Of a DNA stretch of 64,000 bases, positions 9,263 through 18,296 are shown piece by piece. Source of the DNA: Reinekea sp. G2M2-21 (lineage in GTDB: Bacteria; Pseudomonadota; Gammaproteobacteria; Pseudomonadales; Natronospirillaceae); the NCBI RefSeq assembly GCF_015687175.1, contig NZ_JADPQG010000001.1:1116001-1180000 (forward strand), given 5' to 3'. Position 1 is the first letter of the stretch, and each line of letters opens with the position of its first letter. The notes below the pieces were generated by a model. The model searched no databases. It was not told the DNA's origin and worked only from the letters and a program-made list of their open reading frames with translations. The position numbers were made by a program, and so were the translations under genes.

Positions 9263-10291
9263 ATGACAACTCAAACAATAAAAACCAGTCATACCGGTTC
9301 ATTGCTCATTATTCAGCTGGATCGACCCGCTGCGTTAAATGCGCTGAATCTCGATATGCTGAAGCAATTAAAGACGATTCTGGTCGACGCCTTCGCCGAC
9401 GACCAAGTGAATTCTATTTGGTTGGAAAGCAGCACTGAAAAAGCATTTTGTGCCGGTGGCGACGTAAAAGCGCTGGTGCAGGATATTGATCAACACGCGT
9501 TGGCGATCGAACGATCGGCGATTGGTAAAACCTACTTTTCGCTCGAATATGGTATAGATCTGCTCATTGAACAAAGCCCAAAACCCATTGTCGTGTATGC
9601 CCAAGGCATCACCTTTGGCGGCGGTTGGGGGCTGTTCGCAGGGGCGAATTTGCGGCTGGCCGGTCCAGGGGCCCGTTTTTCGATGCCGGAAATACAGATC
9701 GGATTTTACCCAGACGTTGGCGCGGCCAACTTCTTACAGAAAACGGATTGGAAAATCGGCACCTTTGTGGGGTTGTCGGGTGTGGTGCTCAGCGCAAAAG
9801 AGGCTATGGCGTTGGATTATGTCGATAGTTTGGTGACAACGGACTATACCGACACGTTGAAACAGCAGCTTGTGGAAGGTATTGATGTTATTGAACTGGA
9901 TATCGATTCGGCGGAACCCGGTATAGACGATATTCACGGTCATTGGCACGAAGCCATGGCGTTGCTGCCCGATGACGCGGCACTGAATGACTGGATTAAC
10001 ATAGCCGAACAACATCCCGAGTTTGAACCGTTTATGCGGGCTGAACAGAATTGGCAAACGGGTTCTCCCTGGTCTGTTGCATTTACTTGGCATTATTTTC
10101 AGCGGTTGCGGCATGCCAGTCGCGCAAAAGCCCTGGAATTGGACACCAAAGTCGGTGCATTTTTTTGTACCCATGATGATTTTTATGAAGGTGTTCACGC
10201 CAAGCTTATCGATAAAAACCGTTCACCGAACTGGCTGTATCCACATGTGGAGTCGGTGCCATTGGACGACATTCTAAAAGCGATTGACTGA
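9263..10291 (+). CDS. 3-hydroxyisobutyryl-CoA hydrolase (enoyl-CoA hydratase family)
   Basis: 342 residues of the crotonase fold. AFCAGGDVKALV forms the first oxyanion-hole loop, and MPEIQIGFYPDVGAANFL carries the second loop and catalytic acid. The C-terminal GAFFCTHDDFYEGVHAKLIDK is the extension that distinguishes hydroxyisobutyryl-CoA hydrolases from plain hydratases. The enzyme releases 3-hydroxyisobutyrate from its CoA ester in valine breakdown. The open frame starts at 9188, but a strong ribosome site places the start at 9263. It leads a three-gene operon with a short-chain dehydrogenase and a thiolase. Confidence 0.88.
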   Translation: MTTQTIKTSHTGSLLIIQLDRPAALNALNLDMLKQLKTILVDAFADDQVNSIWLESSTEKAFCAGGDVKALVQDIDQHALAIERSAIGKTYFSLEYGIDLLIEQSPKPIVVYAQGITFGGGWGLFAGANLRLAGPGARFSMPEIQIGFYPDVGAANFLQKTDWKIGTFVGLSGVVLSAKEAMALDYVDSLVTTDYTDTLKQQLVEGIDVIELDIDSAEPGIDDIHGHWHEAMALLPDDAALNDWINIAEQHPEFEPFMRAEQNWQTGSPWSVAFTWHYFQRLRHASRAKALELDTKVGAFFCTHDDFYEGVHAKLIDKNRSPNWLYPHVESVPLDDILKAID

Positions 10292-10303
10292 AAAGAGAGT
10301 GAT

Positions 10304-11059
10304 ATGGAATTAACTTCAAAACACATTGTGGTGACCGGAGCAGCTCGCGGCCTCGGATACGCTATTGCGGAGTTCCTGCTGCGCAAGGGGGCGTTGGTTT
10401 CGGTTGTTGATATTGATGAAAATGCAGTGCGTGACGCTGAACAAAAATTGCTGCCACTGGGTCAGGTAAAAGGGTACGTTTGCAATGTTGCCAGCGAATC
10501 CTCCGTTGAGTCTCTGTTCGATCAGTTAAAACAGGATTACAAAGAGCTCGATGGCATCGTGAATAACGCAGGCATTTTGCGTGACGGTTTGTTGATCAAA
10601 GAAAAAGATGGGCAACAAAGCAAGATGTCGTTGGCGCAATGGCAGTCCGTTATCGATGTAAATTTAACCGGTGTCTTTCTGTGCGGGCGTGAAGCGGCCA
10701 GTTGGATGGTGGCCGACAAAAATCCTGGCGTTATTGTTAATATCAGCTCTATTTCGCGGGCTGGCAATATCGGTCAAACCAATTACGCAGCAGCGAAAGC
10801 TGGTGTGACAGCCATGACCGTGACTTGGGCGAAAGAGCTCGCTCGCTATGGTATTCGCGTAGCCGACATTGCACCCGGATTTATCGAAACCGAAATGACG
10901 GCAAGCATGAAAGAGGAAGCCAAAGCACGGGCGACCAGCTTGGTGCCCCTAAAACGCTGGGGTCAACCGAATAACATCGCACAGGCGGTCACCTTTATTT
11001 TAGAAAACGATTATTTTTCAGGACGTACGCTGGAAGTTGATGCAGCGCTACGTTTGTAG
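10304..11059 (+). CDS. Short-chain dehydrogenase/reductase, acyl-CoA catabolism context
   Basis: 251 residues of a classical SDR. The cofactor-binding TGAARGLG is near residue 12, NNAG is near residue 87, and the catalytic Ser and YxxxK (NYAAAKAG) are present. The DIDE after the second strand suggests NAD(H) rather than NADP(H). It resembles FabG and 3-hydroxyacyl-CoA dehydrogenases of the 17-beta-HSD10 type. Between a hydroxyisobutyryl-CoA hydrolase (12 bases upstream) and a thiolase (23 bases downstream), oxidation of a 3-hydroxyacyl-CoA such as 2-methyl-3-hydroxybutyryl-CoA is the likeliest role. Substrate is not readable from sequence. Confidence 0.82.
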   Translation: MELTSKHIVVTGAARGLGYAIAEFLLRKGALVSVVDIDENAVRDAEQKLLPLGQVKGYVCNVASESSVESLFDQLKQDYKELDGIVNNAGILRDGLLIKEKDGQQSKMSLAQWQSVIDVNLTGVFLCGREAASWMVADKNPGVIVNISSISRAGNIGQTNYAAAKAGVTAMTVTWAKELARYGIRVADIAPGFIETEMTASMKEEAKARATSLVPLKRWGQPNNIAQAVTFILENDYFSGRTLEVDAALRL

Positions 11060-11082
11060 ACAAAACAAGAAGAGAGACGCAA

Positions 11083-12258
11083 ATGACAGACGTAGTGATA
11101 GTCGCCGCCAAACGAACACCGATGGGTGGTTTTCAAGGTGCATTGAGTAGCGTAACAGCCACCGATTTAGGCGCCAACGCAATTGCAGCCAGTATCGCCG
11201 CTGGTGGTATTAAACCGAGTGATATCGAAGAAGTCTACATGGGCTGTGTGTTGCCCGCCGGGCTCAAGCAGGCACCGGCGAGGCAGGCTGCCTTAGGTGC
11301 TCAGTTGCCAGAATCGGTTCCCTGTACCACGGTGAACAAAGTATGCGGCTCTGGCATGAAAGCCGTCATGATGGCCGCGAGTCAAATCAAGGCAGGGGAA
11401 ATTTCTGCAGCTGTCGCGGGCGGTATGGAGTCAATGTCGAATGCCCCTTACCTGATGGATAAGGCTCGTGGCGGTTACCGAATGGGTCACCAGTCCGTTT
11501 ACGATCATATGTTTCTGGATGGCCTGGAAGATGCCTACGATGGCAATGCCATGGGAGTGCACGCACAACGCACAGCGAACGAACGAGACATCAGCCGTGA
11601 ACAGATGGACGACTATGCGTTGGAAAGCTTAAGACGGGCTAATGAGGCAATCGCCAACGGCTATTTTACTCAAGAAATTAGTCCGGTGACCGTAGCATCA
11701 CGACGTGGTGATTTTGTCGTCGATGTCGACGAACAACCTGGTTTGGCCAAACCGGATAAGATTCCGCAGCTGCGCCCGGCGTTTGCGAAAGACGGTACTA
11801 TTACCGCCGCAAATGCGAGCTCTATTAGTGACGGTGCCGCCGCTCTGGTCGTCATGAGTCGCGAAAAAGCCGATCAGTTAGGCCTGACCGTTTTGGCCAC
11901 TATCAGAAGTTACGCGTCGCATGCGTCCACACCCAGTGAGTTTACCTGCGCACCCATTGGTGCCATGCGCAAGGCGCTGGCAAGCGCAGAATGGCAAACC
12001 AATGAAATTGAGTTGGCAGAAATCAACGAAGCTTTCGCAATGGTGACCATGATGGGGATGAACGATCTGGGCTTCCAACATGGCATCACAAACATCAGTG
12101 GTGGTGCGTGCGCGTTGGGTCATCCACTAGGGTGTTCCGGTGCCCGGATTATCGTGACATTGCTGCACAACATGATTCGCTTGGACAAGAAAAAGGGGTT
12201 AGCGGCGTTGTGCATCGGTGGTGGTGAAGGTACCGCGATCTGTATCGAACGGGCGTAA
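11083..12258 (+). CDS. Acetyl-CoA C-acyltransferase (thiolase)
   Basis: 391 residues, the usual length for a biosynthetic or degradative thiolase. The acylated Cys is in NKVCGSGMKAVMMA (about residue 90), the His in EINEAFAMVTM, and the second Cys in GGACALGHPLGCSGARI. It either cleaves 3-ketoacyl-CoA or condenses two acetyl-CoA. In this operon with hydroxyisobutyryl-CoA hydrolase and an SDR it probably ends branched-chain or short-chain acyl-CoA oxidation, for example 2-methylacetoacetyl-CoA cleavage. Start ATG at 11083 follows an AAGAGAG ribosome site. Confidence 0.9.
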   Translation: MTDVVIVAAKRTPMGGFQGALSSVTATDLGANAIAASIAAGGIKPSDIEEVYMGCVLPAGLKQAPARQAALGAQLPESVPCTTVNKVCGSGMKAVMMAASQIKAGEISAAVAGGMESMSNAPYLMDKARGGYRMGHQSVYDHMFLDGLEDAYDGNAMGVHAQRTANERDISREQMDDYALESLRRANEAIANGYFTQEISPVTVASRRGDFVVDVDEQPGLAKPDKIPQLRPAFAKDGTITAANASSISDGAAALVVMSREKADQLGLTVLATIRSYASHASTPSEFTCAPIGAMRKALASAEWQTNEIELAEINEAFAMVTMMGMNDLGFQHGITNISGGACALGHPLGCSGARIIVTLLHNMIRLDKKKGLAALCIGGGEGTAICIERA

Positions 12259-13104
12259 TTGATTCGTTTAACGGTTTAAAGTCATTAGCGCATGCGTATT
12301 GAGCAGGTGTCGAGGAAAATACGAACGGCACTTGCTTAAGCTTGTTTAGCTTGGAAATTGGCATATCGAGAGCACCTGTAACCTGGTTCAAATGTAAGAT
12401 CCTCTCTGCGAGGAACCAATCCGGCCCAAAGATTAGGATTCGGTTCTTAACCAAAGGATTTCTTGGAGGGTTTTTCTTTCCAAGGGGAGATCCCCTTGAT
12501 CCGGCCTTCACCAGAGGTGAAGTCGTTAAAATCGAATCGAAGCCCATTTGGGCTTCGCTTTTAATCGATTTTAACCCCCCTTTTTCGCCCGCTTTGGTTT
12601 TCAGCCCTGCCTGCCACTTTCTTCGAACGGTCGCTTGAGCGTACATCCTTGCACGCGCGGCGCTTTCAAGGGCATCCATGACCTTGAATCCGTTGCGACG
12701 TGTCCGTCATGTCAGCCAAAGCAGATGCGACGATTCAGTTATTTACGCTAACACCGCTGAAATCGAATTTTGCGATTCGTTTTTAAAATCGAAAATACAA
12801 CGAGTGGTGCTGTTTTTTCTCGACTTTCAAACGACCACAAAAAAGCAATTTGTGTGTTGTTCAAGCATGAATGCTTGCACAAGTGGGCTGGAAATGGCGT
12901 CCCGACGTTTCGGTGAACGTCATGAACGATCTGTTGAAAACGATATTGAGAAGTGTGATCAGTCGTTTGCGGCGGCGGTTGAGATTGCTAAGCCACTTAA
13001 GTTGAATGAATCGATCTCAGCAGCGTTAAACTCAGCAACGATTTTTGCAAGGTTGTTCTCTATACTGCACCATTCCATACCATCCTTATTTCGACGGAAC
13101 TTAA
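12259..13104. other. Long gene-free region, structured in its first half
   Basis: About 850 bases between the thiolase and the acetyltransferase without a credible gene. Frames that happen to be open on both strands have odd composition and no family features. The first half (to about 12720) is dense in inverted repeats and is listed separately. The second half has a CAAGCAT-GA-ATGCTTG palindrome at 12862-12877 and AAATCGAA-like motifs near 12760-12800, but nothing I can name. Confidence 0.55.
12395..12580. repeat. Cluster of consecutive inverted repeats, candidate interspersed structured element
   Basis: At least six inverted repeats follow one another. They are: CCTC/GAGG (12401-12413); GGTT-CTT-AACC (12442-12452); CTTGGA/TCCAAG (12462-12484); CAAGGGGA-GA-TCCCCTTG (12481-12498); CTTCACC-AGA-GGTGAAG (12506-12522); and a large bipartite stem. 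The large stem is GTTAAAATCGA at 12525-12535 with TCGATTTTAAC at 12565-12575, enclosing CGAAGCCC-ATTT-GGGCTTCG. Such density suggests a transcribed structured RNA or a mobile-type intergenic repeat. I have a recollection of similar sequences recurring in marine gammaproteobacteria, often mis-annotated as short proteins; that is memory, not a search. Confidence 0.6.
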
Positions 13105-13533
13105 ATGACAGCCCTTTCTGTTTCAACCGACCCAGCCAAACTCGATATTGATTTCATTTACCAATTCTTAAGCACTGAAGCTCGCTGGTGTTTGGGGATT
13201 CCACGCACAGTGGTTGAAAAAGCTCTTAACAACAGTCTTTGTTTTGGGGTCTACGATGACAATGTTCAGGTTGGTTTTGCCCGGGTGGTAACAGACTATG
13301 CCACCTTTGGGAATCTGGTGGACGTATTCGTAATCCCAGATCGGCGCGGGCAGGGTATTGCTCGAATGTTGCTCGACGCCGTGGTGACGCACCCGGATTT
13401 ATTCGGTTTGCGTCGGTTTACGCTGGCAACATCCGATAAGCATGAGTTGTATCGGAAGTTCGGCTTTACCGAACTCGGGCGCCCGGAGATCTTTATGGAG
13501 ATTTTCAGATCGGATGTTTACAAAGATTCCTGA
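13105..13533 (+). CDS. GNAT-family N-acetyltransferase
   Basis: 142 residues with the acetyl-CoA-binding motif RRGQGIARMLLDAVV (about residues 77-91), preceded by the VDVFVIPD strand. A C-terminal LYRKFGFTELG motif typical of this superfamily follows. It transfers an acetyl group from acetyl-CoA to an amine; the substrate is unknown. The start ATG at 13105 lacks a strong ribosome site. It stands alone, convergent with the secreted alpha/alpha-barrel protein gene. Confidence 0.82.
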   Translation: MTALSVSTDPAKLDIDFIYQFLSTEARWCLGIPRTVVEKALNNSLCFGVYDDNVQVGFARVVTDYATFGNLVDVFVIPDRRGQGIARMLLDAVVTHPDLFGLRRFTLATSDKHELYRKFGFTELGRPEIFMEIFRSDVYKDS

Positions 13534-13670
13534 AACGTTTTTGAGTAATGACCATTAAGTTTGTCGTTAGAAGAAGTGCACTAGGTTCCGGGCGAGTTCT
13601 GCCGGTGAAAGTCTGCTACCTGTGCAAATAAACCGGGCGCCTGCGTAGCAGAGACGCCCAAGTCAGATGA

Positions 13671-15359
13671 TCAGAACGTTACCACGGTTAAATCATTCTG
13701 GATGTGGATACGGCTCGGTTGCAGATTAAACAGATAGGGTTGAAAGTGGCCTTCGGTACGTGCGAAATAGAGACGAATAGGTTGTTGTTTTAATCGTTGC
13801 GATGCAATTAATGCAACCAACCCAAATTCCGTTTCGTGATAACCATTCTTCCACAAATGCTGTTTCGCACCGCCGTTGGCACTCATCCAAACGCCGCCGT
13901 ATTTTTTATCGACAAAATTGTTCAACCACATCTGATAAACGTCAGGTAAATACCGACTGTAGTCTGGATTGTCCAATGCCAGTGTTGCTGTCGCTTGGGT
14001 TAATTCAGCAAATTCCCACCAGCTGCTGCTGTTACTTTGAATCTGATTGCCCCATTGACTGTAACCTTGAGGATGCTCACGAAAGCGGATCGCTTGTTGA
14101 ATAATTTTTTCGATGCCGTCGGTACCGATTCGCTGGTAACGCTCGTCGTCCAACAACTGTCCGGCGATGTAAATCATCCAATAGGTTTTCACACTGTGGC
14201 CGAAATCGTTGTGGCGCTCACCAGGGTCATTAAATTCGCCGTTGACGAGTTGCCCGGCAAAGCGGTTACGGTCCTCGATATGAAATTTATCCAACATCGC
14301 CTCGACGATAAAACGGATATCCGCTGCCCATTCTTTTTGCATGGCATCCGGCAGGTGGGGAAACACCAATAGCATGTAGGCGTTGAGTTGATCCAATTGC
14401 GCGACCAATTCTTGATTCTTGGCATCGCCGGGCATCTGATCTTCCAGCGTCCAAGCCAACATGGTTTTTTCTTTATTTACGTATTGTGTCACGATGTGAT
14501 TTTTTAGTAGTTCTATTTTGTCGAGCAGTGCCGCGTCACCGGTTAAGTAAAATGCCATGGCTAAACCGACTTGCGCATAGGCCAAGTCTTGCGATGTTCT
14601 TTGTGCCGGACGGTATACCGCCTTACCTTCGCGGAGGATGGTAGCCACAGAGCCGGTATCTTCAAAACGAGACAGTAATTCGGTTAACCCTTTTTGCATG
14701 GCCGCATAGGCCTGTTTGTTTCCCGTCACATTGAACAGCACACCATAGGCATAAACTTGCCGGGATAACATGCGGGTATAGTTATTCGGTAAACCTTCGG
14801 CAATCCAGGGAGCGCGCAACTCGCGACAAAGGTCGGTGATATCCGGCAACTCTCCATCGTTACAGCGTGAGCTGCTGAATTCCAATGCCGTGTCTGTTCC
14901 CCAGAATTTCCACAGATCTTGGTTGGCATAATCGAGCCACACGGACTCCTCTGGCAGGTCTGCAATCGCTTGTTCGGTCGGGTAGTCTTCAAGGGTTGTA
15001 ATGCCAGATTTCACCGGTTTCAGAAACGCCAGTGCGTTGTTGTCTTTCTGAGTGTCATCAATACGCTGGAAAATGAATTCGCCAAAAGTGGTTCGTCTGA
15101 TTTGCATATAAGGGGAGCCGTCGGTTCGCGCTATGGTTTGCGAATCGTCGGTAAAGCGGAATGTCTGTGCTGTCAGATCATCGTCGTCTTGAGAAAGGTT
15201 GTCTAATTTGACTTGAATGGCCGACGAAGATGTCGTCACGATCTGAATATCAATAATGTCGCCATCGACACTGGCTTGCCAATGTCCCTGTGACCATTGG
15301 GCGGCCAATGCCGGCAAAGTGGGTAGCCAAAACAACAATATAAGCAGGGCTCTGTTCAT
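13671..15359 (-). CDS. Secreted protein with N-acylglucosamine 2-epimerase-like alpha/alpha barrel
   Basis: 562 residues from the ATG at 15359, which has an AAGGAAC ribosome site. A Sec signal peptide ends in LPALAA (about residue 19). Residues about 20-115 look like a small beta-rich domain. The remainder is helical with repeat-like features. HNDFGHSVKTYWMIY and the C-terminal GGVWMSANGG...KQHLWKNGYHETEFGL are reminiscent of the (alpha/alpha)6 barrel of AGE epimerases and related glycan enzymes. The extracytoplasmic location argues against a cytosolic sugar epimerase and for glycan processing or binding. Function is not assigned. The gene stands alone. Confidence 0.7.
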   Translation of the reverse strand: MNRALLILLFWLPTLPALAAQWSQGHWQASVDGDIIDIQIVTTSSSAIQVKLDNLSQDDDDLTAQTFRFTDDSQTIARTDGSPYMQIRRTTFGEFIFQRIDDTQKDNNALAFLKPVKSGITTLEDYPTEQAIADLPEESVWLDYANQDLWKFWGTDTALEFSSSRCNDGELPDITDLCRELRAPWIAEGLPNNYTRMLSRQVYAYGVLFNVTGNKQAYAAMQKGLTELLSRFEDTGSVATILREGKAVYRPAQRTSQDLAYAQVGLAMAFYLTGDAALLDKIELLKNHIVTQYVNKEKTMLAWTLEDQMPGDAKNQELVAQLDQLNAYMLLVFPHLPDAMQKEWAADIRFIVEAMLDKFHIEDRNRFAGQLVNGEFNDPGERHNDFGHSVKTYWMIYIAGQLLDDERYQRIGTDGIEKIIQQAIRFREHPQGYSQWGNQIQSNSSSWWEFAELTQATATLALDNPDYSRYLPDVYQMWLNNFVDKKYGGVWMSANGGAKQHLWKNGYHETEFGLVALIASQRLKQQPIRLYFARTEGHFQPYLFNLQPSRIHIQNDLTVVTF

Positions 15360-15501
15360 GGTGCGTTCCTTCAAATAATGGTTATTAACTCAAGACTATC
15401 AAAGAGGCGTTGATTTGAAGTGGCGGAATCTGATCAAGGTCTAGTCTGAGCCAGTCAACCGTGAAAGATCGAATAGTTGATGTAAATCAATTAAATACAA
15501 A

Positions 15502-15516
15502 TGATAATTATTTGCA
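15502..15516 (+). promoter_or_regulatory. Fur box upstream of the ferric iron transporter
   Basis: TGATAATTATTTGCA matches the 7-1-7 Fur consensus (TGATAAT-N-ATTATCA) perfectly in the left arm and at five of seven positions in the right. It lies about 60 bases before the start of the iron-binding protein gene and includes a GATAAT hexamer resembling a -10 element. Iron-dependent repression of the operon is therefore likely. Confidence 0.75.
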
Positions 15517-15574
15517 TTTAGGTTGAGTAATCCTTAAAATCGCCAATCATTATTCATTGAAGAGGTTTGTCAGA

Positions 15575-16600
15575 GTGAGATTACGTTCCCTGTCTCGAGT
15601 TATTTTGGGTGTTGCTGCAACAGGTGTATTTGCACTGCAAATGGCCAATGCTGAGGTCAATGTTTATTCGTCTCGCCAGGAAGCGCTAATCAAGCCCTTG
15701 CTGGATAAATTTACCGAGCAAACCGGTACCAAGGTTAATCTGATCACCGGTGGTGACGACGCGTTGATTACCCGACTGGAAACTGAAGGGTCAAAATCAC
15801 CGGCGGATTTGTTGATTACCGCGGACGCTGGTCGTTTACATCGCGCAAAAGAAGCCGGTGTATTGCAGGTGCTCAACAGCGCTGTCGTGAATGAACGAGT
15901 GCCACAGAATATGCGTGACACCGACGGCTATTGGGCTGGGTTGACCATGCGTGCACGACCGATTTTTTATGTGAAAGGGCAGGTTGATCCTGCGAACTTG
16001 TCGACCTATGAAGCTTTGACGGATTCAGCGTTTGCCGGTCGAATCTGCATCCGGTCTTCAAGCAACATCTATAACCAATCTTTAATCGCGTCTATGATTG
16101 AAGCAGAAGGTGAAGCCAAGGCTGAAGCGTTTGCCAAGGGCTTGGTAGCAAACCTTGCTCGACCACCAGCCGGTGGGGATACCGACCAGCTTAAGGCTGC
16201 AGCTGCTGGTTTGTGTGATATTGCCATTGCCAATACATATTACTTTGGGCGTCTTACGAATTCAGAAAAAGCGGCTGATCGCGAAGTGGCCGAAAAGCTG
16301 GCTGTGTTTTGGCCAAACCAAAACGATCGTGGCACGCATGTCAATGTCAGCGGCGTGGGTCTGACCGCAGCGTCCAAAAACGTTGGTGATGCCACTGCAT
16401 TGATCGAATTTATGCTCATGGAGGAATCGCAAACCTGGTATTCCGAAGTCAACAATGAATACCCGGTTGTGGAAACGGTTAAGCCGTCTGAAACACTTGC
16501 TAGCTGGGGTGCATTCAAAGCAGATGCATTGAACCTCACAGTTTTAGGTGAGAATAACCGCAAGGCCGTTGAGTTGATGGACCGCGCTGGCTGGAAGTGA
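15575..16600 (+). CDS. fbpA: Ferric iron ABC transporter, periplasmic iron-binding protein
   Basis: 341 residues from the GTG at 15575, with GAAGAGG nine bases upstream; an earlier TTG is in frame but less likely. The signal peptide ends ALQMANA. Mature start EVNVYSSRQEALIKPLLDKF is typical of FbpA/FutA/SfuA proteins. The paired tyrosines of the iron site appear in IANTYYFGRL. The protein captures Fe3+ in the periplasm for the permease and ATPase encoded next. A terminator-like hairpin directly after the gene would keep it in excess over the membrane parts. A Fur box precedes it. Confidence 0.9.
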   Translation: MRLRSLSRVILGVAATGVFALQMANAEVNVYSSRQEALIKPLLDKFTEQTGTKVNLITGGDDALITRLETEGSKSPADLLITADAGRLHRAKEAGVLQVLNSAVVNERVPQNMRDTDGYWAGLTMRARPIFYVKGQVDPANLSTYEALTDSAFAGRICIRSSSNIYNQSLIASMIEAEGEAKAEAFAKGLVANLARPPAGGDTDQLKAAAAGLCDIAIANTYYFGRLTNSEKAADREVAEKLAVFWPNQNDRGTHVNVSGVGLTAASKNVGDATALIEFMLMEESQTWYSEVNNEYPVVETVKPSETLASWGAFKADALNLTVLGENNRKAVELMDRAGWK

Positions 16601-16618
16601 TATTAATTACCTCTGAAT

Positions 16619-16641
16619 AAAACACCCTGCGGGGTGTTTTT
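16619..16641 (+). terminator. Intra-operon terminator or attenuator after fbpA
   Basis: AAACACCC-TGCG-GGGTGTTT followed by further T bases, 20 bases after the fbpA stop and 30 before the permease start. Such partial terminators typically let more binding protein be made than permease. Confidence 0.8.
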
Positions 16642-16670
16642 GTCGTTGTTGTTTGTGTTTTGAGGTTTTC

Positions 16671-18293
16671 TTGCAAATTCATCGTTTAGGTCGTCTGTCG
16701 TATTTGGCCATCACTACCGCCTTGGTGCTGAGTGTCCCCATTTTGGTGATCGCCGGTTTTTTGTTTACGGGTGCTACCGATGTTTGGGTTCATCTCTGGG
16801 AAACGGTGTTGCAGGACTACGTTAAGAACTCGCTGGCGTTAATGTTTGGTGTTGGTATCGGCGTGTTGATGTTAGGCGTGGGTTCCGCCTGGTTGACAAG
16901 TTGTTGTGATTTCCCACTTCGCAAGCCGTTAACGCTGCTGCTGCTCATGCCAATGGCGATGCCGGCTTACATTATTGCTTATACCTACACAGGACTGTTG
17001 GATTTCGCGGGACCGGTACAGACTGCGATTCGGGATTGGACCGGTTTGCGTTATGGGCAATATTGGTTTCCTGAAATACATTCGCTAACGGGTGCCATGC
17101 TGATGCTGTCGTTGGTGTTGTACCCGTATGTGTACTTAATGGCTCGCGCCGCTTTTTTGTCGCAGTCTGCGCATGTGTTGGATGTCAGCCGTTCGTTGGG
17201 TTTGCCGCCTGTCCAGGGGTTCTTTAAAGTTGCCTTGCCCATGGCCAGGCCGGCTATTGTTGCGGGATTATCTTTGGCTTTAATGGAAACGCTGGCCGAT
17301 TATGGCACCGTCCAATATTTTGGTGTTTCAACATTCACAACCGGTATTTTCCGCACTTTCTATGGATTCGGTGACGCGGCTGCTGCCGCGCAATTGTCTG
17401 CGGTGTTACTGGGGTTTGTGTTTTTACTGGTGGCCCTGGAAAAGTATTCCCGGCGGCGCATTTCATATTTTTCTAACGCAGAGTTCAATCCCGTATCAAA
17501 ACGTATGTCATTGACCGGGATCCGCGCTTATGTGAGTACCTTTGCGTGCATGATTCCTGTGCTTTTTGGTTTTTTATTGCCGGCAGGTGTACTGATCCGT
17601 TGGTCATTGCTGTCCAACGAGTGGCAGCAATCGTCTTTTGTCGACATTGCTGTTAATTCGTTATCGTTAGCGGCAGCGGCTGCCTTTATTTCTGTTCTAT
17701 TGGCACTTATTCTCGCGTATGCGGTGCGGTTGCAACCGTTTAAGTTGACTCGATTTTCGGTTCAGCTGACATCACTTGGCTATGCGTTACCCGGCACTAT
17801 TATTGCGATTGGCGTCATCATTGCTTTTGCGTGGCTAGACCATACCATTGTGCCTGTCTTTGAAAAGCTTTTCAGTGTGGATCTTGGATTATTGTTTTCC
17901 GGAACGCTGGTGGCGCTTTTGTTTGCCTACACCATACGGTTCTTAGCGGTATCGTTGGGTTCGGTTCAGAGTGGGCTGAATGCCATTAAACCCAGCCTGG
18001 ATTCGTCGGCCCGTTTACTCGGGCGTAAACCTTTACAGGTACTGAAGGAAATTCATGTTCCTTTGTTGCGCGGCACGGTACTGACGGCGTTCTTAATCGT
18101 GTTTGTTGATGTGTTAAAAGAGTTACCTGGAACCATTATTCTGCGGCCTTTCAACTTCAATACACTGGCGGTGCGAGCTTACGAATTGGCTTCCGACGAG
18201 CGCTTGATCGATGCGGCGCCCGCGTCCTTGATGATTGTCCTGGTTGGTTTGATTCCTGTGTTTTTGCTGAACCGTTCTATTACAAAGAGTTAA
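16671..18293 (+). CDS. fbpB: Ferric iron ABC transporter, permease
   Basis: 540 residues in two homologous halves of about six membrane helices each, the fused permease arrangement of FbpB/SfuB. Each half carries an EAA-like loop: LDVSRSLGLPPVQGFFKVALPMARP in the first half and LDSSARLLGRKPLQVLKEIHVPLLR in the second, where the ATPase docks. It moves Fe3+ delivered by the binding protein across the inner membrane. The probable start is the TTG at 16671, six bases after GAGG; no ATG fits near the N-terminus. The ATPase gene begins four bases after the stop. Confidence 0.88.
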   Translation: MQIHRLGRLSYLAITTALVLSVPILVIAGFLFTGATDVWVHLWETVLQDYVKNSLALMFGVGIGVLMLGVGSAWLTSCCDFPLRKPLTLLLLMPMAMPAYIIAYTYTGLLDFAGPVQTAIRDWTGLRYGQYWFPEIHSLTGAMLMLSLVLYPYVYLMARAAFLSQSAHVLDVSRSLGLPPVQGFFKVALPMARPAIVAGLSLALMETLADYGTVQYFGVSTFTTGIFRTFYGFGDAAAAAQLSAVLLGFVFLLVALEKYSRRRISYFSNAEFNPVSKRMSLTGIRAYVSTFACMIPVLFGFLLPAGVLIRWSLLSNEWQQSSFVDIAVNSLSLAAAAAFISVLLALILAYAVRLQPFKLTRFSVQLTSLGYALPGTIIAIGVIIAFAWLDHTIVPVFEKLFSVDLGLLFSGTLVALLFAYTIRFLAVSLGSVQSGLNAIKPSLDSSARLLGRKPLQVLKEIHVPLLRGTVLTAFLIVFVDVLKELPGTIILRPFNFNTLAVRAYELASDERLIDAAPASLMIVLVGLIPVFLLNRSITKS

Positions 18294-18296
18294 CTA

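Noticed and set aside
12149-12679. Minus-strand open frame of 176 codons across the hairpin cluster
   Set aside because: It overlaps the thiolase end, has no start signal, and its sequence follows the inverted repeats; it looks like translation of a non-coding repeat.
12678-13151. Plus-strand open frame before the acetyltransferase
   Set aside because: No ribosome site, odd composition, overlaps the acetyltransferase start; no family features.
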